A stretch of 64,000 bases of DNA from Pseudomonadota bacterium (lineage in GTDB: Bacteria; Pseudomonadota; Gammaproteobacteria; SURF-13): positions 1 through 64,000 of the forward strand of contig JAQBXX010000005.1 in NCBI GenBank assembly GCA_027624315.1, in the 5' to 3' direction. Below are positions 1-10,932 of this stretch, in pieces. The stretch's first letter is position 1. Every line of letters begins with the position of its first letter. The notes under the pieces are model-generated. The model worked only from the letters and a program-made list of their open reading frames with translations. It was not told the origin of the DNA and did no database searches. Both the position numbers and the translations under genes were made by a program.

Positions 1-127
1 ACCGCTGGACTATGAAAAGTACCACAATGCGCCCTAACTGGGTGTCCGTTTTATCGGGGTAAGATCAGGGTGAGGTATACATTGATAATCAGATGAAGGA
101 ACCTGTTAAATCGTTTAAAATCCAATA

Positions 128-913
128 TTGGTACAGCTAAGCCAAACCTATACGAGGAATCCAGCAGTGCCATATTCTGAACAACACGTTACCTCCGTCC
201 GCAAATGGTCGGATAAAACCTTCAGCCTGACCACGACCCGGCCGAGCAACTTCCAGTTTGAAAATGGGGAGTTCGTTACGATCGGCCTGCGGCCCGAGGG
301 CAAACTCATTGCGCGCGCCTATTCGATCGTGTCGACCAACGACGCCGATTATCTGGAATTCTTGAGCATTCACGTGCCGGAGGGGCCGCTGACCAGCCGC
401 CTGGCGCAGGTGCGCGAGGGCGATACGGTCTGGGTCAACAGCAAGGCCACCGGTTCTCTCACGCTGAAGTACATACGGCCCGGGCGCAACCTCTATCTGT
501 TGTCGAGCGGCACCGGGCTGGCCCCGTTCATGTGCCTGATCCGCGACCCGGAGGTTTACAAAACCTTTGAGCGGGTTATTCTGGTGCACACCGTGCGCAC
601 CGTGCCCGAGTTGGCCTACAAAGCCGAGATTGAAGCGCTGACCAACGAACGCCTGTTCTATGTCCCGACCGTGACACGCGAGCCGTTTAAGACACCGCAG
701 CGCGGCGCCGATCTGTTCCGCACCGGAGAACTGTTTACCCAACTCGGCCTGCCGCAGGCCGACCCGGAACATGACCGGGTGATGATTTGCGGTAATCCCG
801 ACATGAACAAGGAAATGAGCACCTACCTTGAGCATCACGGCTGGGTGTTCACCACGCACCGCGGCGTTGGCAATTTCACCACGGAAAAGGCCTTTGTGTT
901 GCACAATAGTTAA
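128..913 (+). CDS. fpr: ferredoxin--NADP reductase
   Basis: 261-aa ORF with FAD-binding RAYSIVS and NADP-binding GTGLAPF motifs, resembles Fpr family; true start may be GTG at about 167. Confidence 0.85.
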   Translation: MVQLSQTYTRNPAVPYSEQHVTSVRKWSDKTFSLTTTRPSNFQFENGEFVTIGLRPEGKLIARAYSIVSTNDADYLEFLSIHVPEGPLTSRLAQVREGDTVWVNSKATGSLTLKYIRPGRNLYLLSSGTGLAPFMCLIRDPEVYKTFERVILVHTVRTVPELAYKAEIEALTNERLFYVPTVTREPFKTPQRGADLFRTGELFTQLGLPQADPEHDRVMICGNPDMNKEMSTYLEHHGWVFTTHRGVGNFTTEKAFVLHNS

Positions 914-1179
914 TCCCCGGATCGCGCCGCCGGAACACCGCGGCGTACCCCGGAAATTCTTCCATCTTTATTTGGAGGTGCTTTGCTGGCGGTTTAATCA
1001 TCGCGATGAGAACCTGGAACCCTTGCTAGATAAGCTTTTACGGACAACACCCATGAATGAAATTAACCCCATTTTGGTCCGAGTTCGTTAGGTATTACCA
1101 AATTTTTAAGGGTGGGGTTACGTCCCAGGAAAAGAGAAACCCCGCTACTCATCCAGTCATGTAGATACCGTCTCATGCA

Positions 1180-1788
1180 TTACGCACTAAGCAACAACGC
1201 CTCCAGTTCCGCGAAATTTTGTACCCTCCCTGTGGGCTGGATATCCATACCCAATTGCTTGCCGATTTGCGTGGTTGAGAATATCCCACGCACAATTTCA
1301 GCGCCGGACAAGGCGGCATCCTCGTGTGGTTCAACCGCCAGTGCGTGCTGTCGGTTGGCGTTCTTGAGCGTCAGCACGATATCGCCTACGCTGGCGCGCA
1401 AGACATCCGCCATTTGCAGCACTTGTATCTGGTCTGCCGGCGTCATGATGTGCTCCACGAGTATAGCGTCGTGTGAAACGCGCGCCTTGGCGGCGTAGTT
1501 GACGGGCTTTTCTTCCATAATGTCGCGGGCGGTGATTAAGCCCAGGATGAGGTCATTGGCGTCGGTTACGAGCAGCAGACGCACCTCGGCGTGAATCATC
1601 TTCTGCAGTGCGGTATCGATAGGAGTTCCGGGAGCCACGGTTACGGCTCTGACCCGCCTCAGATCGGTCATGGCGTCCAGCGCGGAATTGTCCAACCGGA
1701 TCATTTCAGGCAGCCCTTGATGGTAGCTGTAGAAGGACGTCCCGGGCTGCAGAATGTAGGATGACAGGGCATGATAGGGGTTGGGCAT
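1180..1788 (-). CDS. CBS-domain protein
   Basis: 202-aa ORF with tandem CBS-like segments (AVTVAPGTPIDTALQKMIHAEVRLLLVTD...LILGLITARDIM; VEHIMTPADQIQVL...). Confidence 0.75.
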   Translation of the reverse strand: MPNPYHALSSYILQPGTSFYSYHQGLPEMIRLDNSALDAMTDLRRVRAVTVAPGTPIDTALQKMIHAEVRLLLVTDANDLILGLITARDIMEEKPVNYAAKARVSHDAILVEHIMTPADQIQVLQMADVLRASVGDIVLTLKNANRQHALAVEPHEDAALSGAEIVRGIFSTTQIGKQLGMDIQPTGRVQNFAELEALLLSA

Positions 1789-2011
1789 GACAGCGTTCCT
1801 CCCTGGTGTGTGTCGCTCTACTTTAACCTCATTTTCGCGCAGTTACGAGTAGCTTGGAAGCGTAGGCCTGATGCAACCGGCTGCATTTCTTGCCAAACAT
1901 CTCCGCTCCAAAGAGCGGTCATATAAAATTGTGATAACTGCGCGATAAAGAGGTGATATCCCGGTCTTATACTGTGCGCACTGGTGGAAACAAACGAGCG
2001 GAGATAGCGCC

Positions 2012-2500
2012 ATGAACAGACGTCAATTCATAGCAACATGCCTGGGGCTTGCGACCTTGCCCCTGATTACATCCAGAGTCTTTAGTGGGGATAGCGCCAT
2101 GCCAACGACCATAGACAAGATTGTCAAATCGGATGTGGAGTGGAAAGCACTGCTGACGCCCGCGCAATACAATGTTTTGCGCGACGAGGGGACGGAACCG
2201 CCTTTTTCCAGTCCTCTGAATAATGAAAAACGCAAAGGTCAGTATGTCTGCGCCGGTTGCGATCTGCCGCTGTTCACATCCGATATGAAGTTCGACAGCG
2301 GTACGGGCTGGCCGAGCTTTTATACGGCGTTGCCCGGCGCGGTTGAAACGAAGACCGACTTCAAGATCATCTACCCACGCAAGGAGTACCATTGCGCGCG
2401 TTGCGGCGGCCACCAGGGCCATGTTTTCAATGATGGCCCCAAGCCGACCGGCCAGCGCTGGTGCAACAATGGGGTGGCGTTGAAGTTTATCCCCGCGTAG
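2012..2500 (+). CDS. msrB: peptide-methionine (R)-S-oxide reductase with N-terminal Tat-like signal
   Basis: two CxxC zinc motifs (CAGC, CARC), GTGWPSF and RWCNNGVALKFIP; N-terminus MNRRQFIATCLGLATLPL. Confidence 0.92.
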   Translation: MNRRQFIATCLGLATLPLITSRVFSGDSAMPTTIDKIVKSDVEWKALLTPAQYNVLRDEGTEPPFSSPLNNEKRKGQYVCAGCDLPLFTSDMKFDSGTGWPSFYTALPGAVETKTDFKIIYPRKEYHCARCGGHQGHVFNDGPKPTGQRWCNNGVALKFIPA

Positions 2501-2542
2501 TCACCGCTCGGCAGACTCACACAGTACAGAGGACACCTACAC

Positions 2543-3184
2543 ATGTCGCGTAAATTACTTATCGCACTGATCGCTGGCATTGCCTTGCCCGGCATGGTCA
2601 TGGCACAGCAGGATGTGGCCGGCACGGCCACGCCACCCAAGAACCATGAGACCGCCCTGTTTGCCGGTGGCTGTTTCTGGTGTACGGAATCGGATTTCGA
2701 CAAGATACCCGGCGTGATAGAAACGGTTTTCGGATATGCCGGTGGGCAAAAGCTCAATCCTACTTACGAAGAGGTGTCCAACGGTGGCACCGGCCACGCA
2801 GAAGTGGTGCAGGTGACCTATGACCCTGCAAAAGTCAGCTACAAGGAGCTGGTAGACAAGTTTTGGCGCACCATCGACCCCACGACTCCGGATCGCCAAT
2901 TTTGCGATAGCGGCAGCCAGTACCGCAGCGCTATCTTCTATAGCACCCCGCAACAAAAGGCCATCGCGGAACAATCAAAGACGGCGCTCGAAAAAAACAA
3001 GCCGTTTAAGGGGAAGATAGTCACCGAAATCACGCAGGCCACGACGTTCTATGCCGCGGAAGAGTATCACCAGAATTTTTACAGAAAGAACCCCGTACGC
3101 TACAACTATTACCGCTTCAGCTGCGGCCGCGACCAGCGCCTGGAGCTGTTATGGGGAAAGGAACAGGGTCGGGCGTCGCACTGA
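2543..3184 (+). CDS. msrA: peptide-methionine (S)-S-oxide reductase, exported
   Basis: GCFWCTE catalytic motif, signal peptide MSRKLLIALIAGIALPGMVMAQ. Confidence 0.93.
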   Translation: MSRKLLIALIAGIALPGMVMAQQDVAGTATPPKNHETALFAGGCFWCTESDFDKIPGVIETVFGYAGGQKLNPTYEEVSNGGTGHAEVVQVTYDPAKVSYKELVDKFWRTIDPTTPDRQFCDSGSQYRSAIFYSTPQQKAIAEQSKTALEKNKPFKGKIVTEITQATTFYAAEEYHQNFYRKNPVRYNYYRFSCGRDQRLELLWGKEQGRASH

Positions 3185-3203
3185 CCCATCACGACCCGAA
3201 TAG

Positions 3204-3280
3204 TGGCGCGCCCTAGAGGATTCGAACCTCTGACCTTTGGGATCGGAACCCAACGCTCTATCCAACTGAGCTAAGGGCGC
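3204..3280 (-). tRNA. tRNA-Arg(CCG), CCA encoded
   Basis: reverse complement GCGCCCTTAGCTCAGTTGGATAGAGCGTTGGGTTCCGATCCCAAAGGTCAGAGGTTCGAATCCTCTAGGGCGCGCCA folds as a cloverleaf; anticodon CCG. Confidence 0.95.
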
Positions 3281-3316
3281 AAGTAAAGCAAGTCGCGAGT
3301 AGCGCCTCGGCTCGCC

Positions 3317-3398
3317 CCCTTCTCCCCCTGGGAGAAGGGATGGGGATGAGGGCGTCTACCCTCCTTCTGCCCTTGGGAAGGGATGAGGGAGGGCGACT
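3317..3398. repeat. short GC-rich hairpin repeats (CCCTTCTCCCCCTGGGAGAAGGG type), two adjacent copies
   Basis: cccttctccccctgggagaagggatggggatgaggg followed by ctccttctgcccttgggaagggatgagggagg; related copies near 39620 and 53755. Confidence 0.6.
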
Positions 3399-3466
3399 AG
3401 CATAGCCACTCTGCCGCCCCCCGTCTATTCGGCCAGCTTGATCTGCGCCCGGCTGAGAATTTCTGC

Positions 3467-3495
3467 TTGAACTGTGCGATTGTTGCCACTATGAT
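3467..3495 (+). promoter_or_regulatory. sigma70-type promoter of groESL
   Basis: TTGAAC-N17-TATGAT, -10 abuts the CIRCE element. Confidence 0.6.
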
Positions 3496-3521
3496 TAGCA
3501 CTCACCAAGGGCGAGTGCTAA
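3495..3521 (+). promoter_or_regulatory. CIRCE operator (HrcA-binding)
   Basis: TTAGCACTC-ACCAAGGGC-GAGTGCTAA: exact consensus 9-9-9 inverted repeat upstream of groES. Confidence 0.95.
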
Positions 3522-3607
3522 CAACACCTTCGCCAGATTCCCCGGGTTGTTGCCGACCACAGGCCTCAGCCTAATATAATTTGTTCAAGATCAAGGAGAT
3601 AGATGAG

Positions 3608-3892
3608 ATGAAGATTCGTCCGTTGCATGATCGTGTCGTTGTGATCCGCATGGAAGAGGAGCGTACCACCGCTGGTGGCATCGTGATCCCCGACAATGCC
3701 GCTGAAAAGCCGAGCAAAGGCGAGATCGTGGCCGTCGGTAAGGGCAAGATGCTCGACAGTGGCACTATCAGCCCGCTCGAGGTCAAGGTGGGTGACAAGG
3801 TGCTGTTTGGCAAGTACTCGGGCACTGAGGTGAAGCTTGAAGGCAAAGACCTCATCGTGATGCGCGAGGAAGACATCATGGCTGTGATCTAA
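3608..3892 (+). CDS. groES: co-chaperonin GroES
   Basis: [47 protein letters not shown] at 3608 rather than ORF-track start. Confidence 0.97.
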   Translation: MKIRPLHDRVVVIRMEEERTTAGGIVIPDNAAEKPSKGEIVAVGKGKMLDSGTISPLEVKVGDKVLFGKYSGTEVKLEGKDLIVMREEDIMAVI

Positions 3893-3918
3893 GTCAAGAT
3901 CACCCCAAAACATACTGA

Positions 3919-5568
<1,650 letters not shown>

Positions 5569-5602
5569 GCAGTAAACCAGCTACTGCTGTTTGCATGAGC
5601 TC

Positions 5603-5634
5603 AAAGCCCCCTCCATACGAGGGGGCTTTTTTTT
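5603..5634 (+). terminator. Rho-independent terminator after groEL
   Basis: AAAGCCCCCTC-CATAC-GAGGGGGCTTT followed by T-run. Confidence 0.9.
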
Positions 5635-5659
5635 GTGCGGAATTCGGTAATATGAGTGG

Positions 5660-8599
5660 ATGCGCGCGCCCTCCGATCATCGCCACCCTGTTCCGGAAGC
5701 ACTGCGTGAAGTTGCGCTGCAACGCTGGTCTCAATTTCTGGAGGCGGCACAGGTTGCGGGCGTAACGCCGCCGTCGCATCCCGAGCTGCTCGCGGTGCTG
5801 CATCGCGTGTGGGCGTGCAGCGATTTCGTGGCGCACGCCTGCATCCGGAACCCGGTGCTGTTGTGCGACCTATTGAGCAGCAGCGATCTGCTGCGCGAGT
5901 ATTGCGCGCAGCAGTATGCAATCACGCTGGAGGCTGCGCTCGCGGAGGTGCATGACGAAGCAGCGCTGGGTGACGTGCTGCGCCGTCTGCGGCGACGCGA
6001 GATGGTACGCATCGCCTGGCGCGAGCTTGCGGGCTGGGCGCAACTCGACGAAACCCTGCGCGATCTCTCCAGCCTCGCCGAGGCCTGTGTGGATGGCGCG
6101 CTGCGACGGCTGCACGCATGGCAGGCGCAGGACTACGGTACGCCGCGCGATAGCGAGGGTGTGGCACAAGCGCTGGTGGTGATCGCCATGGGCAAACTCG
6201 GCGGCGCGGAGTTGAATTTTTCCTCCGATATCGACCTCATCTTTGCCTATCCCGCCGACGGCGAGACGCGCGGCAAGCGTCGCCGCATCAGCAATGAAGA
6301 ATATTTCCTGCGCCTCGGCCAGCGCCTGATCGGTGCGCTCAGCGCCGCCACCGCAGAGGGGTTTGTGTTCCGCGTGGATGTCAGGCTGCGTCCGTTCGGC
6401 GACAGCGGGCCGCTGAGTGCCAGTTTTTCCGCGCTGGAAGATTATTACCAGACGCACGGACGCGAGTGGGAGCGCTATGCCTGGATCAAGGCGCGCGTGG
6501 TGGGTGGCGACCGCGCGGCGGGTGCGCGGCTGCTCGATACGTTGCGCCCGTTCGTCTACCGCCGCTATCTCGATTTCGGCGCGTTCGAGTCGCTGCGCGA
6601 CATGAAGCGCATGATTCAGGAAGAGACTGCGCGCAAAGGCATTGAAGACAATATCAAGCTGGGGCCGGGCGGCATACGCGAGATCGAATTCATCGCCCAG
6701 GCATTTCAGTTGATACGCGGCGGGCGCAACCCGGACCTGCAAATCCGCGCCACGCTCGCCGTGCTCGAGCAGCTTTCACGTCATGGCTACTTGCCGGAGC
6801 AGGTGACGCGCGAGTTGACGGCTTCGTATGTATTTCTGCGCCGCACGGAGAACCGCCTGCAAGAGGTCGCCGATGAACAGACCCATCGGTTGCCGGTGAG
6901 CGACTTCGAGCGTGCGCGGCTCGCCTTTGCCATGGGTTACCGTGACTGGGCGGCGTTCGATCAGGCGCTGCACGCACACCGGGCGCAGGTGCAGAGCCAT
7001 TTTGAGCAGGTGTTTGCGGTGTCTCAGGCGATGGCAGAGGGCGCGTCCGGCATCGCCACTGATCTGTCGCGCCTATGGCAGGCGGTGCTGACACAGGATG
7101 AGGCGCTACGGATGTTAACTACACACGGCTTTACCGACGCCGCCGAGGCGTGGCGGCGCATTGTGGTGCTGCGTGATTCTTTTGCGTATCGCGCACTCAG
7201 TGTGCAGGGCCGTGGGCGTATGGATCGTTTGATGCCGCTGGTGCTCGGCGCGGTGACGACTCAGAGCCCGGATCATGCCGCAGCGGAAGTGCACGTCACG
7301 CTGGCGCGTGTACTGAACCTGCTCGAAACGATCGCACGCCGCACGCCGTATCTGGCGCTGCTCGCAGAACATCCGCTGGCGCTTACGCAACTGGTGCAGT
7401 TATGCGCCGCCAGTCCGTGGATCGCCGCTCTGCTGACGCGCCAGCCATTGCTGCTGGATGAATTGCTCGACCCGCGCACGCTGCATGCGCCGCTTACGCG
7501 CACGTCACTCGAGCATGAACTGCAGCGCAGTCTGCAGGCCGCTCACGCGCATGATCTGGAGCAGCAGATGGATGCGCTGCGTCATTTCCGTCAGGCGCAG
7601 ATGTTGCGCGTCGCCGCGACCCAGATTGCCCGTCCGGAGGATACGCTTGCGGTGTGCGCCCAGTTATCCGACATCGCCGAGGTGGTGTTGCAGGCGGTGC
7701 TGGAACTCGCGTGGCGTCAGATGGTGGCAAAACACGGCCGTCCGCGTTACCGGGAAAGCGGACAACTCAAAGATGCCGGCTTTGCCGTCGTGGGTTACGG
7801 CAAACTGGGCGGGCGTGAATTGAGCTATAGCTCTGACCTCGACCTCGTATTCGTGCATGATAGCGGCGACGATGATGCCCGCACGGCAGGCCCGCATCAA
7901 CTCGATAACGCGGTGTTTTTCACGCGCCTGGGACAGCGCATGATTCATCTGCTTAACACGCGCACCCCGGCGGGGGTGTTGTATGAGGTGGATATGCGTC
8001 TGCGGCCCAGTGGCGGTTCGGGCCTGCTGGTGGCGAGCCTGGCCGCATTCGCCGATTATCAGCGTAACGCGGCCTGGATCTGGGAGCATCAGGCGCTGGT
8101 GCGCGCGCGCGTGGTGGCGCAGCATTCCGCCCATGAGTCGGCCATCGCCGCGAATTTTTCCGCGCTGCGGAGTGAAATCATGGGCTACGCGCGCGAACGT
8201 GCCACGCTGCGCACCGAGGTGTCTGCCATGCGTGCGCGCATGCATGCAGCCCACGCTGGCGGCACGGCGGGGTGCTTCGACCTCAAACACGATGCCGGCG
8301 GTATCGCAGATATCGAATTTATGGTTCAATATGCGGCTTTATTGCATACGCATGAGACGCCGGAATTGGCGCGCAGTACACAGACTGCGGACATGCTGTC
8401 TCATTTGTCAGCCGCCGGGAAAATTACGGCGCAGCAGGCGCAGGTGCTTGAGCAGGCCTACCGCGCCTACCTCGGCGCCGTGCATCGGCTCGCGCTGCAA
8501 GAGGCATCTGCCAGTGTCCCGGAAACGGAGTTTTCGGAGCATCGTGCAGCAGTGGTACGCGTCTGGCGGGAATTATTTGAAGAAAACAACAAAGGGTAG
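5660..8599 (+). CDS. glnE: bifunctional glutamine synthetase adenylyltransferase/deadenylase
   Basis: 979 aa; two nucleotidyltransferase motifs (GKLGGAELNFSSDIDLIF; GKLGGRELSYSSDLDLVF). Confidence 0.95.
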   Translation: MRAPSDHRHPVPEALREVALQRWSQFLEAAQVAGVTPPSHPELLAVLHRVWACSDFVAHACIRNPVLLCDLLSSSDLLREYCAQQYAITLEAALAEVHDEAALGDVLRRLRRREMVRIAWRELAGWAQLDETLRDLSSLAEACVDGALRRLHAWQAQDYGTPRDSEGVAQALVVIAMGKLGGAELNFSSDIDLIFAYPADGETRGKRRRISNEEYFLRLGQRLIGALSAATAEGFVFRVDVRLRPFGDSGPLSASFSALEDYYQTHGREWERYAWIKARVVGGDRAAGARLLDTLRPFVYRRYLDFGAFESLRDMKRMIQEETARKGIEDNIKLGPGGIREIEFIAQAFQLIRGGRNPDLQIRATLAVLEQLSRHGYLPEQVTRELTASYVFLRRTENRLQEVADEQTHRLPVSDFERARLAFAMGYRDWAAFDQALHAHRAQVQSHFEQVFAVSQAMAEGASGIATDLSRLWQAVLTQDEALRMLTTHGFTDAAEAWRRIVVLRDSFAYRALSVQGRGRMDRLMPLVLGAVTTQSPDHAAAEVHVTLARVLNLLETIARRTPYLALLAEHPLALTQLVQLCAASPWIAALLTRQPLLLDELLDPRTLHAPLTRTSLEHELQRSLQAAHAHDLEQQMDALRHFRQAQMLRVAATQIARPEDTLAVCAQLSDIAEVVLQAVLELAWRQMVAKHGRPRYRESGQLKDAGFAVVGYGKLGGRELSYSSDLDLVFVHDSGDDDARTAGPHQLDNAVFFTRLGQRMIHLLNTRTPAGVLYEVDMRLRPSGGSGLLVASLAAFADYQRNAAWIWEHQALVRARVVAQHSAHESAIAANFSALRSEIMGYARERATLRTEVSAMRARMHAAHAGGTAGCFDLKHDAGGIADIEFMVQYAALLHTHETPELARSTQTADMLSHLSAAGKITAQQAQVLEQAYRAYLGAVHRLALQEASASVPETEFSEHRAAVVRVWRELFEENNKG

Positions 8600-8665
8600 G
8601 TCGGATCAAGCGTAGCGGATCCGACTGCTGTGTCGGTTCCGCACTGCGTGCTTGAGCCGACCTAC
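8596..8665. repeat. REPIN-like inverted REP doublet (family B)
   Basis: GTAGGTCGGATCAAGCGTAGCGGATCCGAC-TGCTGT-GTCGGTTCCGCACTGCGTGCTTGAGCCGACCTAC; GTAG head and imperfect palindrome. Confidence 0.8.
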
Positions 8666-8680
8666 GATTAAGGAGAACGT

Positions 8681-9622
8681 ATGACAACGATGGACGACCG
8701 CGATGGCGTCATCTGGTTTGACGGCACGCTGGTGCCCTGGCGTGATGCCAAGGTGCATGTGCTCACGCACACCCTGCATTATGGGATGGGGGTGTTTGAA
8801 GGCGTGCGTGCCTATAAAACGGATAAAGGCACGGCCATCTTCCGCCTCGATGCGCACATGGATCGCTTGTTCCGCTCGGCGCATATCCTGGGCATGGACA
8901 TGCCGTATGATAAGCGCACGCTGAGTGAGGCATGCCGCGCCGCCGTGCATGAAAACAGTCTGGAGTCATCAGACTCCAAGTCGGTCTACATCCGGCCCAT
9001 GTGTTTCTACGGCTCAGAGGGCATGGGGCTGCGCGCCGACAATCTCAAGGTGCACGCCATCGTTGCGGCCTGGCTGTGGGGTTCGTATATGGGCGCGGAG
9101 GGCATCGAGAAGGGCATACGCGTCAAGACCTCATCGTTCACGCGCCATCACGTCAACATCACCATGTGCAAGGCGAAGGCCAACGGCAATTACATGAACT
9201 CGATGATGGCGCTGCGCGAGGCGCTCTCCTGCGGCGTGGATGAGGCACTGCTGCTGGATGTGGACGGCTACGTGGCCGAAGGCAGCGGTGAGAATGTCTT
9301 CATCGTGCGCGACGGTGTGCTCTACACGCCCGAGCTGACCTCCGCACTGGACGGTATCACGCGCGACACCATCTTCACGCTCGCCGCCGAGATCGGCGTC
9401 GAGGTGCGCGAAAAGCGCATCACGCGCGACGAGGTGTATATCGCGGACGAGGCCTTCTTCACCGGCACGGCGGCGGAAGTCACGCCGATCCGCGAGCTGG
9501 ACGGGCGCCGCATCGGTAACGGTGATCGCGGGCCGATCACTACACGCCTTCAGGCGTTGTATTTCGACCAGGTACACGGGCGGCGCAAGGAGCATCCCGA
9601 GTGGCTTACGCCAGTCGCGTAA
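8681..9622 (+). CDS. ilvE: branched-chain amino acid aminotransferase
   Basis: 313 aa; LHYGMGVFEGVRAY, GSGENVFIV motifs of class IV aminotransferases. Confidence 0.95.
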   Translation: MTTMDDRDGVIWFDGTLVPWRDAKVHVLTHTLHYGMGVFEGVRAYKTDKGTAIFRLDAHMDRLFRSAHILGMDMPYDKRTLSEACRAAVHENSLESSDSKSVYIRPMCFYGSEGMGLRADNLKVHAIVAAWLWGSYMGAEGIEKGIRVKTSSFTRHHVNITMCKAKANGNYMNSMMALREALSCGVDEALLLDVDGYVAEGSGENVFIVRDGVLYTPELTSALDGITRDTIFTLAAEIGVEVREKRITRDEVYIADEAFFTGTAAEVTPIRELDGRRIGNGDRGPITTRLQALYFDQVHGRRKEHPEWLTPVA

Positions 9623-9637
9623 GCTGAGGAGACGAGC

Positions 9638-9856
9638 GTGTCCAAGTCAACGCAACAAAATATGACTGCGCGATCCAGCGAGCCCAACGCGCAAAATATT
9701 TATCACGTGACGCGCGCCGATCTGCCGCTGCACTGCCCGATGGATCACATGAGTCTGTGGAATTCTCACCCGCGCGTCTATCTGCCGATCGAGGCAACGG
9801 GCAAGGCGAAGTGTCCGTATTGCGGGGCGGATTACATATTAAAAGACGGCACATAG
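9638..9856 (+). CDS. small zinc-finger (CHCC-type) protein
   Basis: 72 aa; LPLHCPMDHMSLWNSHPRVYLPI...KCPYCGADYIL. Confidence 0.75.
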   Translation: MSKSTQQNMTARSSEPNAQNIYHVTRADLPLHCPMDHMSLWNSHPRVYLPIEATGKAKCPYCGADYILKDGT

Positions 9857-9900
9857 CCGGATGTGGCTTCTTTACATGGTGAGCCAGCGCAACGCGAACC

Positions 9901-10932
9901 ATGAATGCCCATGAGGTAAAAAAAATCCTTGTCGTCGGCCCGGCCTGGGTCGGTGACATGGTGATGGCGCAAAGCCTGTTCCAGAGGCTCAAGCAGCAAT
10001 CCCCCAGTGTAGTCATTGATGTGCTAGCACCGGCCTGGTCCGAGCCGCTGCTCGCGCGCATGCCGGAGGTGCGCCGTGCACATACGCTGCCGTTCATGCA
10101 CGGCGAGTTGAAACTCATTGAGCGCCATCGCATCGCGTGCCGCCTGCGCGCCGAGCGTTATGATCGCGCCATAGTGCTGCCCAACTCTTTCAAGTCTGCG
10201 CTGATCCCATTCTGGGCCAATATCCCGCGCCGCACCGGTTATCGCGGCGAGTTGCGCTGGGGTCTGCTGAACGATGTGCGTCAACTGGATAAAAAAATGC
10301 TGCCGCAAACCGTGCAGCGTTTCGTCGCACTCGGGTTGCCAAAGAACGCTGCGCAGCCGCCGCAGATTCAGTTTCCGCAACTTCATATTTCAAGCGGCAG
10401 CGCGCAGGCCGCGCTGTCAGCGTTGCGGCTGGAGCACCCGTCGCAACCGCTGCTGGCACTGTGTCCGGGCGCCGAATACGGTCCGGCCAAGCGCTGGCCG
10501 ACAGAGTATTTTGCCGACGTCGCGCGTACAAAAATCGCGCAAGGCTGGAGCGTGTGGATTTTCGGGTCGGCGCACGACAAGACCATCGCCGCAGAAATTT
10601 GCGCACAGGCGGGAGAGGAGTGTGTTGATCTCAGCGGACGCACCTCGCTTGCTCAAGCCATTGATCTGCTGTCGCTCACCGATCTCGTGCTTACCAACGA
10701 CTCCGGCATGATGCACGTTGCCGCCGCCCTGGGTCGTAAACTGGTAGCGGTATATGGTTCGTCCGATCCCGGTTTCACGCCACCGCTCAGCAGCACGGCG
10801 CGCGTCGTCTGGCTCAAGCTTGCGTGCAGCCCGTGTTTCGAACGCAAGTGTCCGCTCGTCCATCTCAATTGTCTGCGTGAGATTAAGCCGGAGCGTGTGC
10901 TGGCAGAGATGGCGGCGTTGATCCCCTCATGA
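9901..10932 (+). CDS. waaF: lipopolysaccharide heptosyltransferase II
   Basis: GT9 family; ILVVGPAWVGDMVMAQSLF, CPGAEYGPAKRWP, LTNDSGMMHVAAAL. Confidence 0.93.
   Translation: MNAHEVKKILVVGPAWVGDMVMAQSLFQRLKQQSPSVVIDVLAPAWSEPLLARMPEVRRAHTLPFMHGELKLIERHRIACRLRAERYDRAIVLPNSFKSALIPFWANIPRRTGYRGELRWGLLNDVRQLDKKMLPQTVQRFVALGLPKNAAQPPQIQFPQLHISSGSAQAALSALRLEHPSQPLLALCPGAEYGPAKRWPTEYFADVARTKIAQGWSVWIFGSAHDKTIAAEICAQAGEECVDLSGRTSLAQAIDLLSLTDLVLTNDSGMMHVAAALGRKLVAVYGSSDPGFTPPLSSTARVVWLKLACSPCFERKCPLVHLNCLREIKPERVLAEMAALIPS

Noticed and set aside
2-37. C-terminal fragment PLDYEKYHNAP* of an upstream plus-strand gene
   Set aside because: Too short to assign any family or confirm coding.
926-960. GGAACACCGCGGCGTACC near-palindrome similar to GGAATACCGCGGTGTATCC at 21184
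   Set aside because: Second copy is coding (GYTAVFRR of the methyltransferase); similarity likely coincidental.
828-1498. ORFs 828..1091 and 1112..1498 as genes
   Set aside because: First overlaps the fpr 3' end without domain; second is antisense to the CBS-domain gene.
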